This document shows, in pieces, positions 18,542-25,871 of a stretch of DNA of 45,193 nt. The stretch is taken from contig JAHDBM010000022.1 of assembly GCA_020630395.1 (NCBI GenBank), positions 1 to 45,193 of the forward strand, in the 5' to 3' direction. Under the pieces are notes generated by a model that was not told the origin of the DNA, ran no database searches, and saw only the letters and a list, made by a program, of their open reading frames with translations. The position numbers and the translations under genes are program-made. Source of the stretch: Flavobacteriales bacterium (GTDB lineage: Bacteria; Bacteroidota; Bacteroidia; Flavobacteriales_D; CAJJDF01). Every line of letters begins with the position of its first letter. Within the stretch, counting starts at the first letter, position 1.

Positions 18542-19876
18542 ATGATTAGTAGTATTATTTTTTCAATCCTTTTAATAGGAGGTTTTGCTTGGTTTGGTAT
18601 TAATATCAAACGAATAGCAGCTAACATTAATATTGGACGTGATCTTGATCGATCTGATAACAAAATGGAACGTCTTAGATTAATGACTTTGGTAGCACTT
18701 GGACAAAAGAAAATGTTTAAGAAACCTGTTCCTGCACTTTTGCATACCTTTATTTATGTTGCTTTTTTAATGACTCAAATTGAGCTAATCGAAATTATTA
18801 TTGATGGTTTTACAGGAGGTCATAGATTTTTCTATCCAATGGCAGGAGATTTTTACACCATAGCGATTAGTATTATTGAAATTTTATCAGTGTTAGCCTT
18901 AGTTGCAACATTTGCTTTTTTAGCTAGAAGAAATTTATTAAAAATCCCTCGATTTAGAATGGATGAAATGACTGGATGGCCTAAGCTTGATGGTAACATT
19001 ATTCTTTATATGGAATTTTTATTAGTGATTTTCATATTTACTATGAATGGAACTGATGAAGCATTACACTTAAGAGGAGAAAGCCATGCAGCAGGAGAAG
19101 GTGGATTTGGTTTTGCTATGAGTAGCTGGTATGGACCTGCTATTTTTGGTGGAATGGAAACAGGAACATTACATATATTAGAAAGAGTAGGATGGTGGGG
19201 TCACATTATTATGGTGTTAACTTTTATGAATTACCTTCCATACTCTAAGCATTTTCATATTTTCTTGGCTTTCCCAAATGTGTTTTATGCTAATCTTAAG
19301 CCAAAAGGTAGGCTTACAAACATGGAATCGGTAACAAATGAGGTTAAACTAATGTTTGACCCTAATGCAGATCCTTATGCGGCTGCGCCACCAACTGATC
19401 CTAATGTTGTTCCTCAAGCGTTTGGAGCTAAAGATGTAAACGATCTTACTTGGATGAATTTACTCAATGCTTATACTTGTACAGAATGCGGTAGGTGTAC
19501 AGAGCAATGTCCAGCTAACCAAACAGGGAAATTATTATCTCCAAGAAAAATCATGATGGATACTCGTGATCGTTTAGAAGAGTATGCAACAAATAAGAGA
19601 AAAAATGGTAAAGATGCTGATGATGGTAAAGCATTATTAGGAGATTATATTACGGAAGAAGAATTATGGGCATGTACATCATGTAATGCATGTGTAGAAG
19701 CTTGTCCAGTAAATATTGATCCATTAGCAATTATAGTCGATTTAAGAAGATACTTGGTAATGGAGCAATCTAAAGTACCAACTGAATTAACAGGTATGTT
19801 CAGTAATATTGAAAATAATGGAGCTCCATGGCAATTTGCTCAAGCAGATCGTTTAAAATGGGCAGAGGAGGATTGA
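18542..19876 (+). CDS. membrane-bound (Fe-S) oxidoreductase subunit, HdrC/NarI-like fusion
   Basis: Inner-membrane electron-transfer protein of 444 residues. An N-terminal membrane domain with about five hydrophobic segments (residues 1-260) is followed by a ferredoxin-like domain with two 4Fe-4S motifs, CTECGRCTEQCP (about 312) and CTSCNACVEACP (about 378). This matches heterodisulfide-reductase-like Fe-S proteins that pair with a CCG-domain HdrB-like subunit, here at 20353. In most Bacteroidota I expect the two genes to be adjacent; here a four-helix-bundle gene separates them. The partner and substrate are unknown; a quinone-linked or electron-confurcating role is inference. Confidence 0.9.
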   Translation: MISSIIFSILLIGGFAWFGINIKRIAANINIGRDLDRSDNKMERLRLMTLVALGQKKMFKKPVPALLHTFIYVAFLMTQIELIEIIIDGFTGGHRFFYPMAGDFYTIAISIIEILSVLALVATFAFLARRNLLKIPRFRMDEMTGWPKLDGNIILYMEFLLVIFIFTMNGTDEALHLRGESHAAGEGGFGFAMSSWYGPAIFGGMETGTLHILERVGWWGHIIMVLTFMNYLPYSKHFHIFLAFPNVFYANLKPKGRLTNMESVTNEVKLMFDPNADPYAAAPPTDPNVVPQAFGAKDVNDLTWMNLLNAYTCTECGRCTEQCPANQTGKLLSPRKIMMDTRDRLEEYATNKRKNGKDADDGKALLGDYITEEELWACTSCNACVEACPVNIDPLAIIVDLRRYLVMEQSKVPTELTGMFSNIENNGAPWQFAQADRLKWAEED

Positions 19877-19904
19877 TAGAATAATCAATAACCAATACTG
19901 AATA
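19877..19904 (-). repeat. left heptad array (four units)
   Basis: On the plus strand the units are TAGAATA, ATCAATA, ACCAATA and CTGAATA; on the minus strand they read TATTCAG, TATTGGT, TATTGAT and TATTCTA. The array starts immediately after the TGA of the HdrC-like gene. Confidence 0.7.
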
Positions 19905-19915
19905 TTCATTGATTA

Positions 19916-20299
19916 ATGACTAGAACAAACAATAAATATGATTTAGAAGAAAGACTTATTAACTTTTCTGTTCAAATAATTAAAATGACAGAAAAAATGA
20001 ATAAGTCTTATGCTAGTAATAATTTAGCAAATCAAATTGTTAGGTCTGGTACATCAGTATCTCTAAACTATGGAGAAGCACAGAGTGCAGAATCTAGAAA
20101 GGATTTTATACATAAGATGAAAATTGTTTTAAAAGAATTAAGAGAAACAATAGTATGCTTAAAAATTATTGAAAAAGCTAGATTAACAAGTGAATTAGGT
20201 CAATTAATTAATGAGAATGATGAGTTAATTGCAATTTTTGTAAAAAGTATTGAAACATCAAAACAAAAGTTAATTCAAAAAGGAAATGTTTACACTTAA
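19916..20299 (+). CDS. four helix bundle protein (23S rRNA intervening-sequence / S23 family)
   Basis: A 127-residue all-helical protein of the S23 / 23S rRNA-intervening-sequence-protein family (the same fold as the Avd accessory protein of diversity-generating retroelements). Diagnostic segments are YASNNLANQIVRSGTSVSLNYGEAQSAESRKDFIHKM and LKELRETIVCLKIIEKA, seen here in fragments along residues 36-85. The protein is basic and may bind RNA; its biochemical role is unsettled. It is unrelated to the redox genes on each side. Flanking inverted 7-base repeats suggest it arrived as a unit. No reverse transcriptase or variable repeat is present, so it is not part of a retroelement here. Confidence 0.9.
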   Translation: MTRTNNKYDLEERLINFSVQIIKMTEKMNKSYASNNLANQIVRSGTSVSLNYGEAQSAESRKDFIHKMKIVLKELRETIVCLKIIEKARLTSELGQLINENDELIAIFVKSIETSKQKLIQKGNVYT

Positions 20300-20300
20300 A

Positions 20301-20342
20301 TATTGGATATTGGATATTGGATATTCATTATTGAGTATTGAA
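20301..20342 (+). repeat. right heptad array (six units)
   Basis: Six consecutive 7-base units: TATTGGA three times (20301-20321), then TATTCAT, TATTGAG and TATTGAA. They are inverted relative to the left array, and end ten bases before the ATG of the HdrB-like gene. Confidence 0.8.
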
Positions 20343-20352
20343 ATTATAAATT

Positions 20353-21147
20353 ATGTCACAACCACTAAAAGTACACACAATGGCCGAATACCTTGCAAAA
20401 GGTGAAGTGCCAGAAATATTATTTTGGGTAGGATGCTCAGGAAGTTTTGATGATCGTGCAAAAAAGATTACCAAAGCAATAGCAAAAATCTTAACCAAAG
20501 CAGAAATTAAGTTTGCTGTATTAGGAGCAGAAGAGTCTTGCACTGGAGATCCAGCAAAAAGAGCAGGAAACGAATTTTTGTTTCAAATGCAGGCTATGCA
20601 AAACATACAGGTGTTAAATGGTTATGAAGTAAAAAAAATTGTTACGGGTTGTCCACATTGTTTTAATACCCTTAAAAATGAATACCCAGAGCTAGGAGGT
20701 AACTATGAAGTTATTCATCATACTCAGCTTATTCAGGAGTTAATCAATACCAATAAATTAACCATTTCTGATGGTGAAGCTTTTAAAGGAAAGAAAATTA
20801 CTTTCCATGACCCATGTTACTTAGGTAGAGCGAATGATGTTTATGATGCACCAAGAGAAGTTATCGAAAAATTAGATGCTGAGTTAGTAGAGATGAAAAG
20901 ATGTAGAACTAAAGGGCTATGTTGTGGAGCAGGGGGTGCTCAAATGTTTAAAGAAGCAGAAAAAGGGAACAAAGAGATAAATGTAGAACGTACAGAAGAT
21001 GTTATAGAAACTAAAGCAAATATTGTTGCTACAGGTTGTCCCTTTTGTAATACTATGATGACTGATGGAATTAAACTTGCTGAAAAGGAAGGTTCTGTTG
21101 AAGTATTAGATGTAGCTGAGCTTATTGCTAAGGCAGCTGATTTATAA
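20353..21147 (+). CDS. (Fe-S)-binding protein, heterodisulfide reductase subunit B-like
   Basis: Cytoplasmic 264-residue protein with two cysteine-rich CCG domains, each expected to help bind a noncubane Fe-S cluster. First-domain cysteines are C28, C63, C100 and C103 (VTGCPHC); second-domain ones are C155 (HDPCYLG), C190/C191 (LCCGAGGAQMF), C229 and C232 (ATGCPFC). It is the likely catalytic partner of the membrane Fe-S protein at 18542. The intervening four-helix-bundle element pushes the two apart by 476 bases. A conserved small protein gene follows after two bases. The real electron acceptor or substrate is not known for this Bacteroidota group. Confidence 0.92.
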   Translation: MSQPLKVHTMAEYLAKGEVPEILFWVGCSGSFDDRAKKITKAIAKILTKAEIKFAVLGAEESCTGDPAKRAGNEFLFQMQAMQNIQVLNGYEVKKIVTGCPHCFNTLKNEYPELGGNYEVIHHTQLIQELINTNKLTISDGEAFKGKKITFHDPCYLGRANDVYDAPREVIEKLDAELVEMKRCRTKGLCCGAGGAQMFKEAEKGNKEINVERTEDVIETKANIVATGCPFCNTMMTDGIKLAEKEGSVEVLDVAELIAKAADL

Positions 21148-21149
21148 GA

Positions 21150-21647
21150 ATGCTTATTGAACATCAAATATCACTTGGGGCTTCTGTTGAGGAATTAGCA
21201 AATGATGCTAAATGCTGGGTGTATACTGCTAAGCAGGCGCTAACTGATAAAAATGTTAGTCACGTTACGCAATTAGCAGATGTATTTCTATCTCAATGGG
21301 AATCTCACGGTAAACTATTAAAGGGGGCTTTTTTAATTGTAAAGAATAGATTTTTAGTGGTTTTTGCTGATGCTGAGGGAGATGATATGTGTGGAAGAGC
21401 ACAGGATGGTCAACTTAAATTTATTAAAGAATTAGAAGAGGTTACTGGTAATGTGTTTATTGATAGAATGCTTATTGCTTATGATAATCAGGGTAATATT
21501 GATGTTTTACCATTTACCGATTTAAAATCAAAAATTGCTTTAGGAGATATTAATAAAGAAACTTTTTTTTATAATTCGTTAATTCAAACTAAGCAAGATT
21601 TTCAAACAAATTGGCATATTCCTATAGCCAATAGTTGGTTGGTATAA
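21150..21647 (+). CDS. conserved Bacteroidota protein of unknown function (165 aa)
   Basis: A cytoplasmic 165-residue protein without signal peptide or membrane segment. Recognisable features are a Trp/Tyr-rich N-half (AKCWVYTAKQAL, FLSQWESHGKLLKGAF), a beta-strand pair (FLIVKNRFLVVFAD) and GDDMCGRAQDGQLKF. I recall homologues being labelled 'ABC transporter ATPase', but there is no Walker A or B motif, so that label has no support here. It starts two bases after the HdrB-like stop, so it is probably part of the Fe-S operon and may assist that complex. This is inference from position only. Confidence 0.8.
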   Translation: MLIEHQISLGASVEELANDAKCWVYTAKQALTDKNVSHVTQLADVFLSQWESHGKLLKGAFLIVKNRFLVVFADAEGDDMCGRAQDGQLKFIKELEEVTGNVFIDRMLIAYDNQGNIDVLPFTDLKSKIALGDINKETFFYNSLIQTKQDFQTNWHIPIANSWLV

Positions 21648-21688
21648 ACCATTTTTTACTGATTTATAAGGGGTTTTAAAACTATATG

Positions 21689-21710
21689 CATTTTAGACTA
21701 ACTTAAAATG
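21689..21710 (+). terminator. possible weak terminator before rpoD
   Basis: CATTTTA and TAAAATG pair around an 8-base loop, about 40 bases after the end of the Fe-S operon and before the rpoD promoter. It is AT-rich with no clean T-run, so support is modest. Confidence 0.35.
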
Positions 21711-21732
21711 TTTAATTACGTACACTAAAAGG

Positions 21733-21763
21733 TTGACAATAATAATTTATTGCCGTATTTTTG
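21733..21763 (+). promoter_or_regulatory. rpoD promoter
   Basis: TTGAC (21733-21737) and a perfect TAnnTTTG element, TATTTTTG (21756-21763), with 20 bases between TTG and TA. This is the classic Bacteroidota sigma-ABfr promoter. Transcription would start near 21767, giving a leader of about 16 bases. Confidence 0.8.
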
Positions 21764-21782
21764 CACAAATCAAAAGAGATAG

Positions 21783-22646
21783 ATGAGACAACTAAAAATT
21801 ACTAAATCCATTACTAACAGAGAAAGTCAATCTCTGGACAAGTATTTACAAGAAATTAGCAAGGAGGAGCTTATTACAGCTGATGAGGAGGTTACCTTAG
21901 CACAAAGAATAAAGCAAGGAGACCAAATAGCGTTAGAAAAGCTAATTAAATCAAACTTAAGATTCGTAATTTCTGTTGCTAAACAATATCAAAATCAAGG
22001 ACTAACTTTACCAGATTTAATAAACGAAGGAAATTTAGGGTTAATTAAAGCTGCTCAAAGATTTGATGAAACGAGAGGATTCAAATTTATATCGTATGCT
22101 GTATGGTGGATTCGTCAGTCAATACTTCAAGCATTAGCTGAACAAAGTAGAATTGTTCGTTTGCCTTTAAACCAGGTAGGTTCTTTAAATAAACTAAACA
22201 AAACGTTTTCTAAATTAGAGCAACAATACGAAAGGGCTCCAAGTACTTCTGAACTTGCTGCTGAATTAGATATTACGCAAGATAAAGTTAACGATACATT
22301 AAAAGTAGGTGGTCGTCATGTATCAATGGATGCACCATTCCAAGAAGGAGAAGACAACTCTTTACTAGATGTATTAATCAATAGTGACTCACCAAATGCA
22401 GATATTGATTTGATGAGTGAATCTCTTCATAGAGAAATTAAACGATCATTATCTACTTTATCAGAAAGAGAAAGAGAAGTTATCATCTTATTCTTTGGTA
22501 TTGGAATGAAGCATGGTTTAACTCTTGAAGAAATTGGAACTAAGTTTGATTTAACAAGAGAACGTGTTCGTCAAATTAAAGAAAAAGCAATTAGAAGATT
22601 AAGACAAACTTCTAGAAGTAAAATCCTTAAAACATATTTAGGCTAA
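21783..22646 (+). CDS. rpoD: primary RNA polymerase sigma factor (SigA/RpoD type)
   Basis: The housekeeping sigma factor of Bacteroidota, which recognises TTTG / TAnnTTTG promoters. At 287 residues it is the short form lacking most of region 1.1. Region 1.2 ([21 protein letters not shown]), region 2 ([30 protein letters not shown]), region 3 ([17 protein letters not shown]) and region 4 ([16 protein letters not shown]; helix-turn-helix [21 protein letters not shown]) are all present. It has its own strong promoter, 20 bases upstream. A GAPDH gene starts three bases after the stop, which I find unusual. Confidence 0.97.
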   Translation: MRQLKITKSITNRESQSLDKYLQEISKEELITADEEVTLAQRIKQGDQIALEKLIKSNLRFVISVAKQYQNQGLTLPDLINEGNLGLIKAAQRFDETRGFKFISYAVWWIRQSILQALAEQSRIVRLPLNQVGSLNKLNKTFSKLEQQYERAPSTSELAAELDITQDKVNDTLKVGGRHVSMDAPFQEGEDNSLLDVLINSDSPNADIDLMSESLHREIKRSLSTLSEREREVIILFFGIGMKHGLTLEEIGTKFDLTRERVRQIKEKAIRRLRQTSRSKILKTYLG

Positions 22647-22649
22647 GCC

Positions 22650-24110
22650 ATGAGCAACACATTAACTAACACTAACTACGATCAAGAATTAGAAAGTTGG
22701 GTAGGTAAAGAAAAAGCAGCAATTAACCTTATTAGTTCAATAGGTTATTTATTGTATGAGAAATCAGTAGAATTAGTTCTTTTTAGAAATCCTTTAGTTG
22801 ATAATAGTGTTTCTGAAATTTTAAGCCTTCATAAATATGCAGGAGAGATTGTAGATCAACCTATTGATGTTGAACATTCAGCTGCATTAGCAAGTGAATT
22901 ATTAAATTTTAATCTTGCACCTTCAAAAATAGACATAGGTCTATTAGCTAGTGAGTGGAAAAGCGAAGGAGGTAATTTTGCTTCTAAAAAAGAGTTTTTA
23001 GAGAATAAGTTAGCAAGTTTTAAAGCAGAAGACACTGAGCCCATAGCACCTAAAGATGTTATTTTATATGGTTTTGGACGTATTGGTCGTTTAGCTGCAC
23101 GTGAATTAATCAAGCAAGCAGGCAAAGGTCAGCAGTTAAGACTAAAAGCTATAGTTGTTCGTAATAATTCAGATGATCAAATTAGAAAAAGAGCGGCATT
23201 ATTAAGAATGGATTCGGTTCATGGACCATTTCCTGGTACTGTAATTGAAGATTTTGAAAATAAAGCGTTAATTATTAACGGACAAATCATTAAAATTATA
23301 GCTGCAAATCATCCTTCAGAGATTGATTATACAGTTTATGGTATTAATGATGCATTGGTTATTGATAATACAGGTGTTTTTAGAGATAGAGAAGCGTTAG
23401 GTAATCATTTAAAATCAAAAGGTACATCTAAAGTTATTTTAACTGCACCAGGAGCTGAAGTTCCTAATATTGTTTATGGAATTAACCATAAAGAATTTGA
23501 TTTAGAAAACGAAGATATTTGGTCTGCGGCAAGTTGTACTACAAATGCTATTGCTCCAGTATTAAAAGTAATAGAAGATAGTTTTGGTGTAGAAAAAGGT
23601 CATATAGAAACGGTACATGCTTATACTAATGATCAAAATTTACTAGATAACTATCACAAAAAGCATAGAAGAGGTCGTTCTGCTGCAATAAACATGGTAA
23701 TTACAGAAACAGGAGCTGGAAAAGCAGTTACTAAAGTAATTCCAAGTTTTAAAGACAAACTAACAGCCAATGCAGTTAGAGTTCCAACTCCAAATGGATC
23801 GTTAGCGATAATGAATATTACATTCAACAAAACAACCAATAGAGAAGAAGTATTAGAAGTATTAAAGAAATCTGCTTTACAAGGAGATTTAGTTAACCAA
23901 ATACGTTTTTCAATAGAGGAGGAGCTTGTAAGTAATGATATTATTGGTAATACATGTTGTTCGGTATTTGATGCTCCCGCTACAATTGTAGCTAAAGATG
24001 GTAAAAATGCTATTCTTTATGTTTGGTATGATAATGAGTTTGGCTATACAAAACAAGTGATTCGTTTAGCAAAATATGTAGCTAAAGTAAGAAGGCTACT
24101 TTACTATTAA
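22650..24110 (+). CDS. gap: glyceraldehyde-3-phosphate dehydrogenase, long form
   Basis: Oxidises glyceraldehyde 3-phosphate to 1,3-bisphosphoglycerate. At 486 residues it is the Bacteroidota long form: an extra N-terminal domain of about 130 residues precedes the Rossmann NAD(P) domain (ILYGFGRIGRLAAREL). The catalytic domain has the nucleophile C296 in ASCTTNAIAPV and the base His in TVHAYTNDQ. The usual substrate and phosphate residues follow (RRGRSAAINM, VRVPTPNGSLA, WYDNEFGYT). The long form may run in the gluconeogenic direction, as suggested for other second GAPDHs, but this is not shown here. It is co-transcribed with rpoD and ended by a strong terminator. Confidence 0.95.
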   Translation: MSNTLTNTNYDQELESWVGKEKAAINLISSIGYLLYEKSVELVLFRNPLVDNSVSEILSLHKYAGEIVDQPIDVEHSAALASELLNFNLAPSKIDIGLLASEWKSEGGNFASKKEFLENKLASFKAEDTEPIAPKDVILYGFGRIGRLAARELIKQAGKGQQLRLKAIVVRNNSDDQIRKRAALLRMDSVHGPFPGTVIEDFENKALIINGQIIKIIAANHPSEIDYTVYGINDALVIDNTGVFRDREALGNHLKSKGTSKVILTAPGAEVPNIVYGINHKEFDLENEDIWSAASCTTNAIAPVLKVIEDSFGVEKGHIETVHAYTNDQNLLDNYHKKHRRGRSAAINMVITETGAGKAVTKVIPSFKDKLTANAVRVPTPNGSLAIMNITFNKTTNREEVLEVLKKSALQGDLVNQIRFSIEEELVSNDIIGNTCCSVFDAPATIVAKDGKNAILYVWYDNEFGYTKQVIRLAKYVAKVRRLLYY

Positions 24111-24132
24111 TAATCAGTTTAAAAATTAATCT

Positions 24133-24160
24133 AAGCCATTCAATTTGAATGGCTTTTTTT
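24133..24160 (+). terminator. intrinsic terminator after gap
   Basis: A 10-bp perfect stem AAGCCATTCA/TGAATGGCTT with a 3-base loop and a following T-run. This is the clearest rho-independent terminator on the plus strand in the window. Confidence 0.9.
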
Positions 24161-24225
24161 ATGTTAAGTTTATAATGTTTAGAGCTAATTAGAGTTATTG
24201 TTAAGAATTCAATCTGTTTGTATAT

Positions 24226-24756
24226 ATGAAGTTTAGTTTATTCATACTTTTTATAATTGGTGTATCACTTTCTTTTTCTCAAGGATTTAATAAAGCTATC
24301 AATAAAAAGAAACCGTTAGTTACAGTAAAAAAAAGAGGAGGCTATATTGGCTTGCAAAGAGGTAAGTATAATAATTTGGAATTTGGTTTTGAGCTTCAAA
24401 AAAAATCAATAAAATTAGTTAAACCTGTTACACATGCTTTTAATGGAGGGTTTGATTATAATCTTAATGAAAATATTTTAGGTTTTTCTGCTGGTTATTG
24501 GCAAAAAAAAGGAAGACTTAATTTAACCTACGGGGGTAACATAGTGTTTAAATCAAATTTCGATCAAAATCGACTTGGTTTTTCACCAACAGTAGGGTAT
24601 AAGTTATCATTATTGCATCTTCAAGTAGGATATAATGTTTTAGTGCCCAATACATTTAAAAATACAAATACGCTTTTTATCTCGTTAAGATTAGTACTAA
24701 TAACGGATAGGAAGTTTAAGTGGAGAAAAAGAAAGAAAAAGAAAAAAGACAAATAA
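24226..24756 (+). CDS. small secreted beta-rich protein, unknown function
   Basis: A 176-residue protein with a signal peptide (ending SFSQG, about 20). The mature part alternates short beta-strand-like segments with glycine turns (GGYIGLQRGKYNNLEFGFEL, GFSAGYWQKKGRLNLTYGGN, LGFSPTVGYKLSLLHLQVGYN), suggesting a small outer-membrane barrel of perhaps 8 strands. The last 15 residues are almost all Lys and Arg. I do not recognise a family. It stands alone between the gap terminator and convergent glycoside hydrolases. A small hairpin follows it. Confidence 0.7.
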   Translation: MKFSLFILFIIGVSLSFSQGFNKAINKKKPLVTVKKRGGYIGLQRGKYNNLEFGFELQKKSIKLVKPVTHAFNGGFDYNLNENILGFSAGYWQKKGRLNLTYGGNIVFKSNFDQNRLGFSPTVGYKLSLLHLQVGYNVLVPNTFKNTNTLFISLRLVLITDRKFKWRKRKKKKKDK

Positions 24757-24768
24757 TGATATTTTTCG

Positions 24769-24788
24769 AGCATTATAGAAATAATGCT
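24769..24788. terminator. possible bidirectional terminator between convergent genes
   Basis: AGCATTAT and ATAATGCT form a perfect 8-bp stem with a 4-base loop, between the stops of the convergent genes ending at 24756 and 24816. T-runs on either side are imperfect. Confidence 0.45.
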
Positions 24789-24815
24789 AATTATGATGTT
24801 GGTTAACTTATTTTA

Positions 24816-25871
24816 TTACTGATTATAATAATCACTGATAACAGTTTCTGCTAGTTTGTTTTGTGGGCTATAATCAATTGGGGATAGTCCATTTAGGCTA
24901 TTGGTGTCCATATGCCATAACCAAGAGAATCCACCTCCAAACCAATCTTCTTCCCAAAAAGTTTCAAATACAGCTTTGTAAGCATTTGCCTGTCCTATTT
25001 GATTAACGTTATTGTTATAAGATCCATTCCATGGTTGAAAACCAGCATAATCTCTACTTTGAAATCCAAATTCAGTAAAAACGATAGGTATATTATATTG
25101 GTCGTGAAAATTTTTTAAAGTTGATTTGATAGGAATTAAACCATTTTTACATGCTTGAATTGTTGGTTGCTGAGCACTACTAATCGTAAAGTAAGCATCA
25201 ATACCAATGAAATTTAATTTATTCCAAAAGGATACTTGTGTGTAGTCATCCCAATTTGCACAATAGGTAAGTTGCCCTTTAAATAATTGTTTGCAGGAAT
25301 CTATCATCATATTCCAATAGGAAGGACGATTGGCAACAAAAGATCTTAATTCAACTCCCAAGGCAAAAGCATCTACCTCTAATGAGTCAGATATTTTTAT
25401 GATATCTTGAATATAATCGAAATATGTTGTTTCAAATTTTCGCCAATTTGCTTCAGATGAAAAATTTAGATCACCATGCCATGTTCCTGGAGCACCAGAT
25501 TCAACCCAAACATGTGGCTTTACAAAGACCTTTTGGCCTTTAGCTTTTGCATCAGTAATATATTGTTTTAAACCATCAAGAGTAAAACCATACCAGTAGT
25601 TTTGTCTATCGTAATCAATGCCTCCCGTATCAGATGAGACATAACAATAGGGTACAAGTGCAACCCAATTCGCATGTACATCATTTACTATTTGAAAATC
25701 ATTTGGATGTGGAGCAAATTCATCCATCCATAATGTTATACCATTCATTTTTTTATTTACTTCGGAAGGAGTATGAGTAAAAGGTTTACATTCATCTAAC
25801 TTTTGTTTCTTTTTACATGCTGATAAAGTAAAAAGAAGAACTAAACTCGTTATGTAAATAAAAAGATTCAT
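24816..25871 (-). CDS. glycoside hydrolase lipoprotein, GH113-like (copy 2 of tandem pair)
   Basis: Surface or periplasmic lipoprotein of 351 residues with a TIM-barrel fold like GH113 beta-mannanases and related 'GTA-TIM' proteins. A lipobox (LSAC, C19) follows the signal helix. The barrel has the MNGITLW start, WVALVPY, VFVKPHVWV, the acid/base candidate in FALGVELRS, GIDAYF and the nucleophile candidate Glu in PIVFTEFGF, ending with a WLWH-type aromatic segment. Substrate (mannan or another hexosan) is not provable from sequence. Its ATG overlaps the stop of the upstream paralogue by four bases, so the two are translationally coupled. Confidence 0.8.
   Translation of the reverse strand: MNLFIYITSLVLLFTLSACKKKQKLDECKPFTHTPSEVNKKMNGITLWMDEFAPHPNDFQIVNDVHANWVALVPYCYVSSDTGGIDYDRQNYWYGFTLDGLKQYITDAKAKGQKVFVKPHVWVESGAPGTWHGDLNFSSEANWRKFETTYFDYIQDIIKISDSLEVDAFALGVELRSFVANRPSYWNMMIDSCKQLFKGQLTYCANWDDYTQVSFWNKLNFIGIDAYFTISSAQQPTIQACKNGLIPIKSTLKNFHDQYNIPIVFTEFGFQSRDYAGFQPWNGSYNNNVNQIGQANAYKAVFETFWEEDWFGGGFSWLWHMDTNSLNGLSPIDYSPQNKLAETVISDYYNQ

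Larger units (their letters stand above)
19877..20342. mobile_element. IVS-like insertion: four-helix-bundle gene bounded by inverted heptad arrays
   Basis: A 466-base unit lies exactly between the stop of the HdrC-like gene (19876) and ten bases before the ATG of the HdrB-like gene (20353). It carries one S23/four-helix-bundle gene. Its left edge has four 7-base units that read as TATTnnn on the minus strand; its right edge has six TATTnnn units on the plus strand, so the ends are complementary. Family members are known from intervening sequences in 23S rRNA whose paired ends are cut out by RNase III. That this unit was inserted, and may be processed, is inference. Confidence 0.55.

Noticed and set aside
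19877-20342. Diversity-generating retroelement
   Set aside because: The four-helix-bundle protein resembles Avd, but there is no reverse transcriptase, template repeat or variable repeat in the window.
21150-21647. ABC transporter ATPase
   Set aside because: No Walker A, Walker B or ABC signature is present in the 165 residues.
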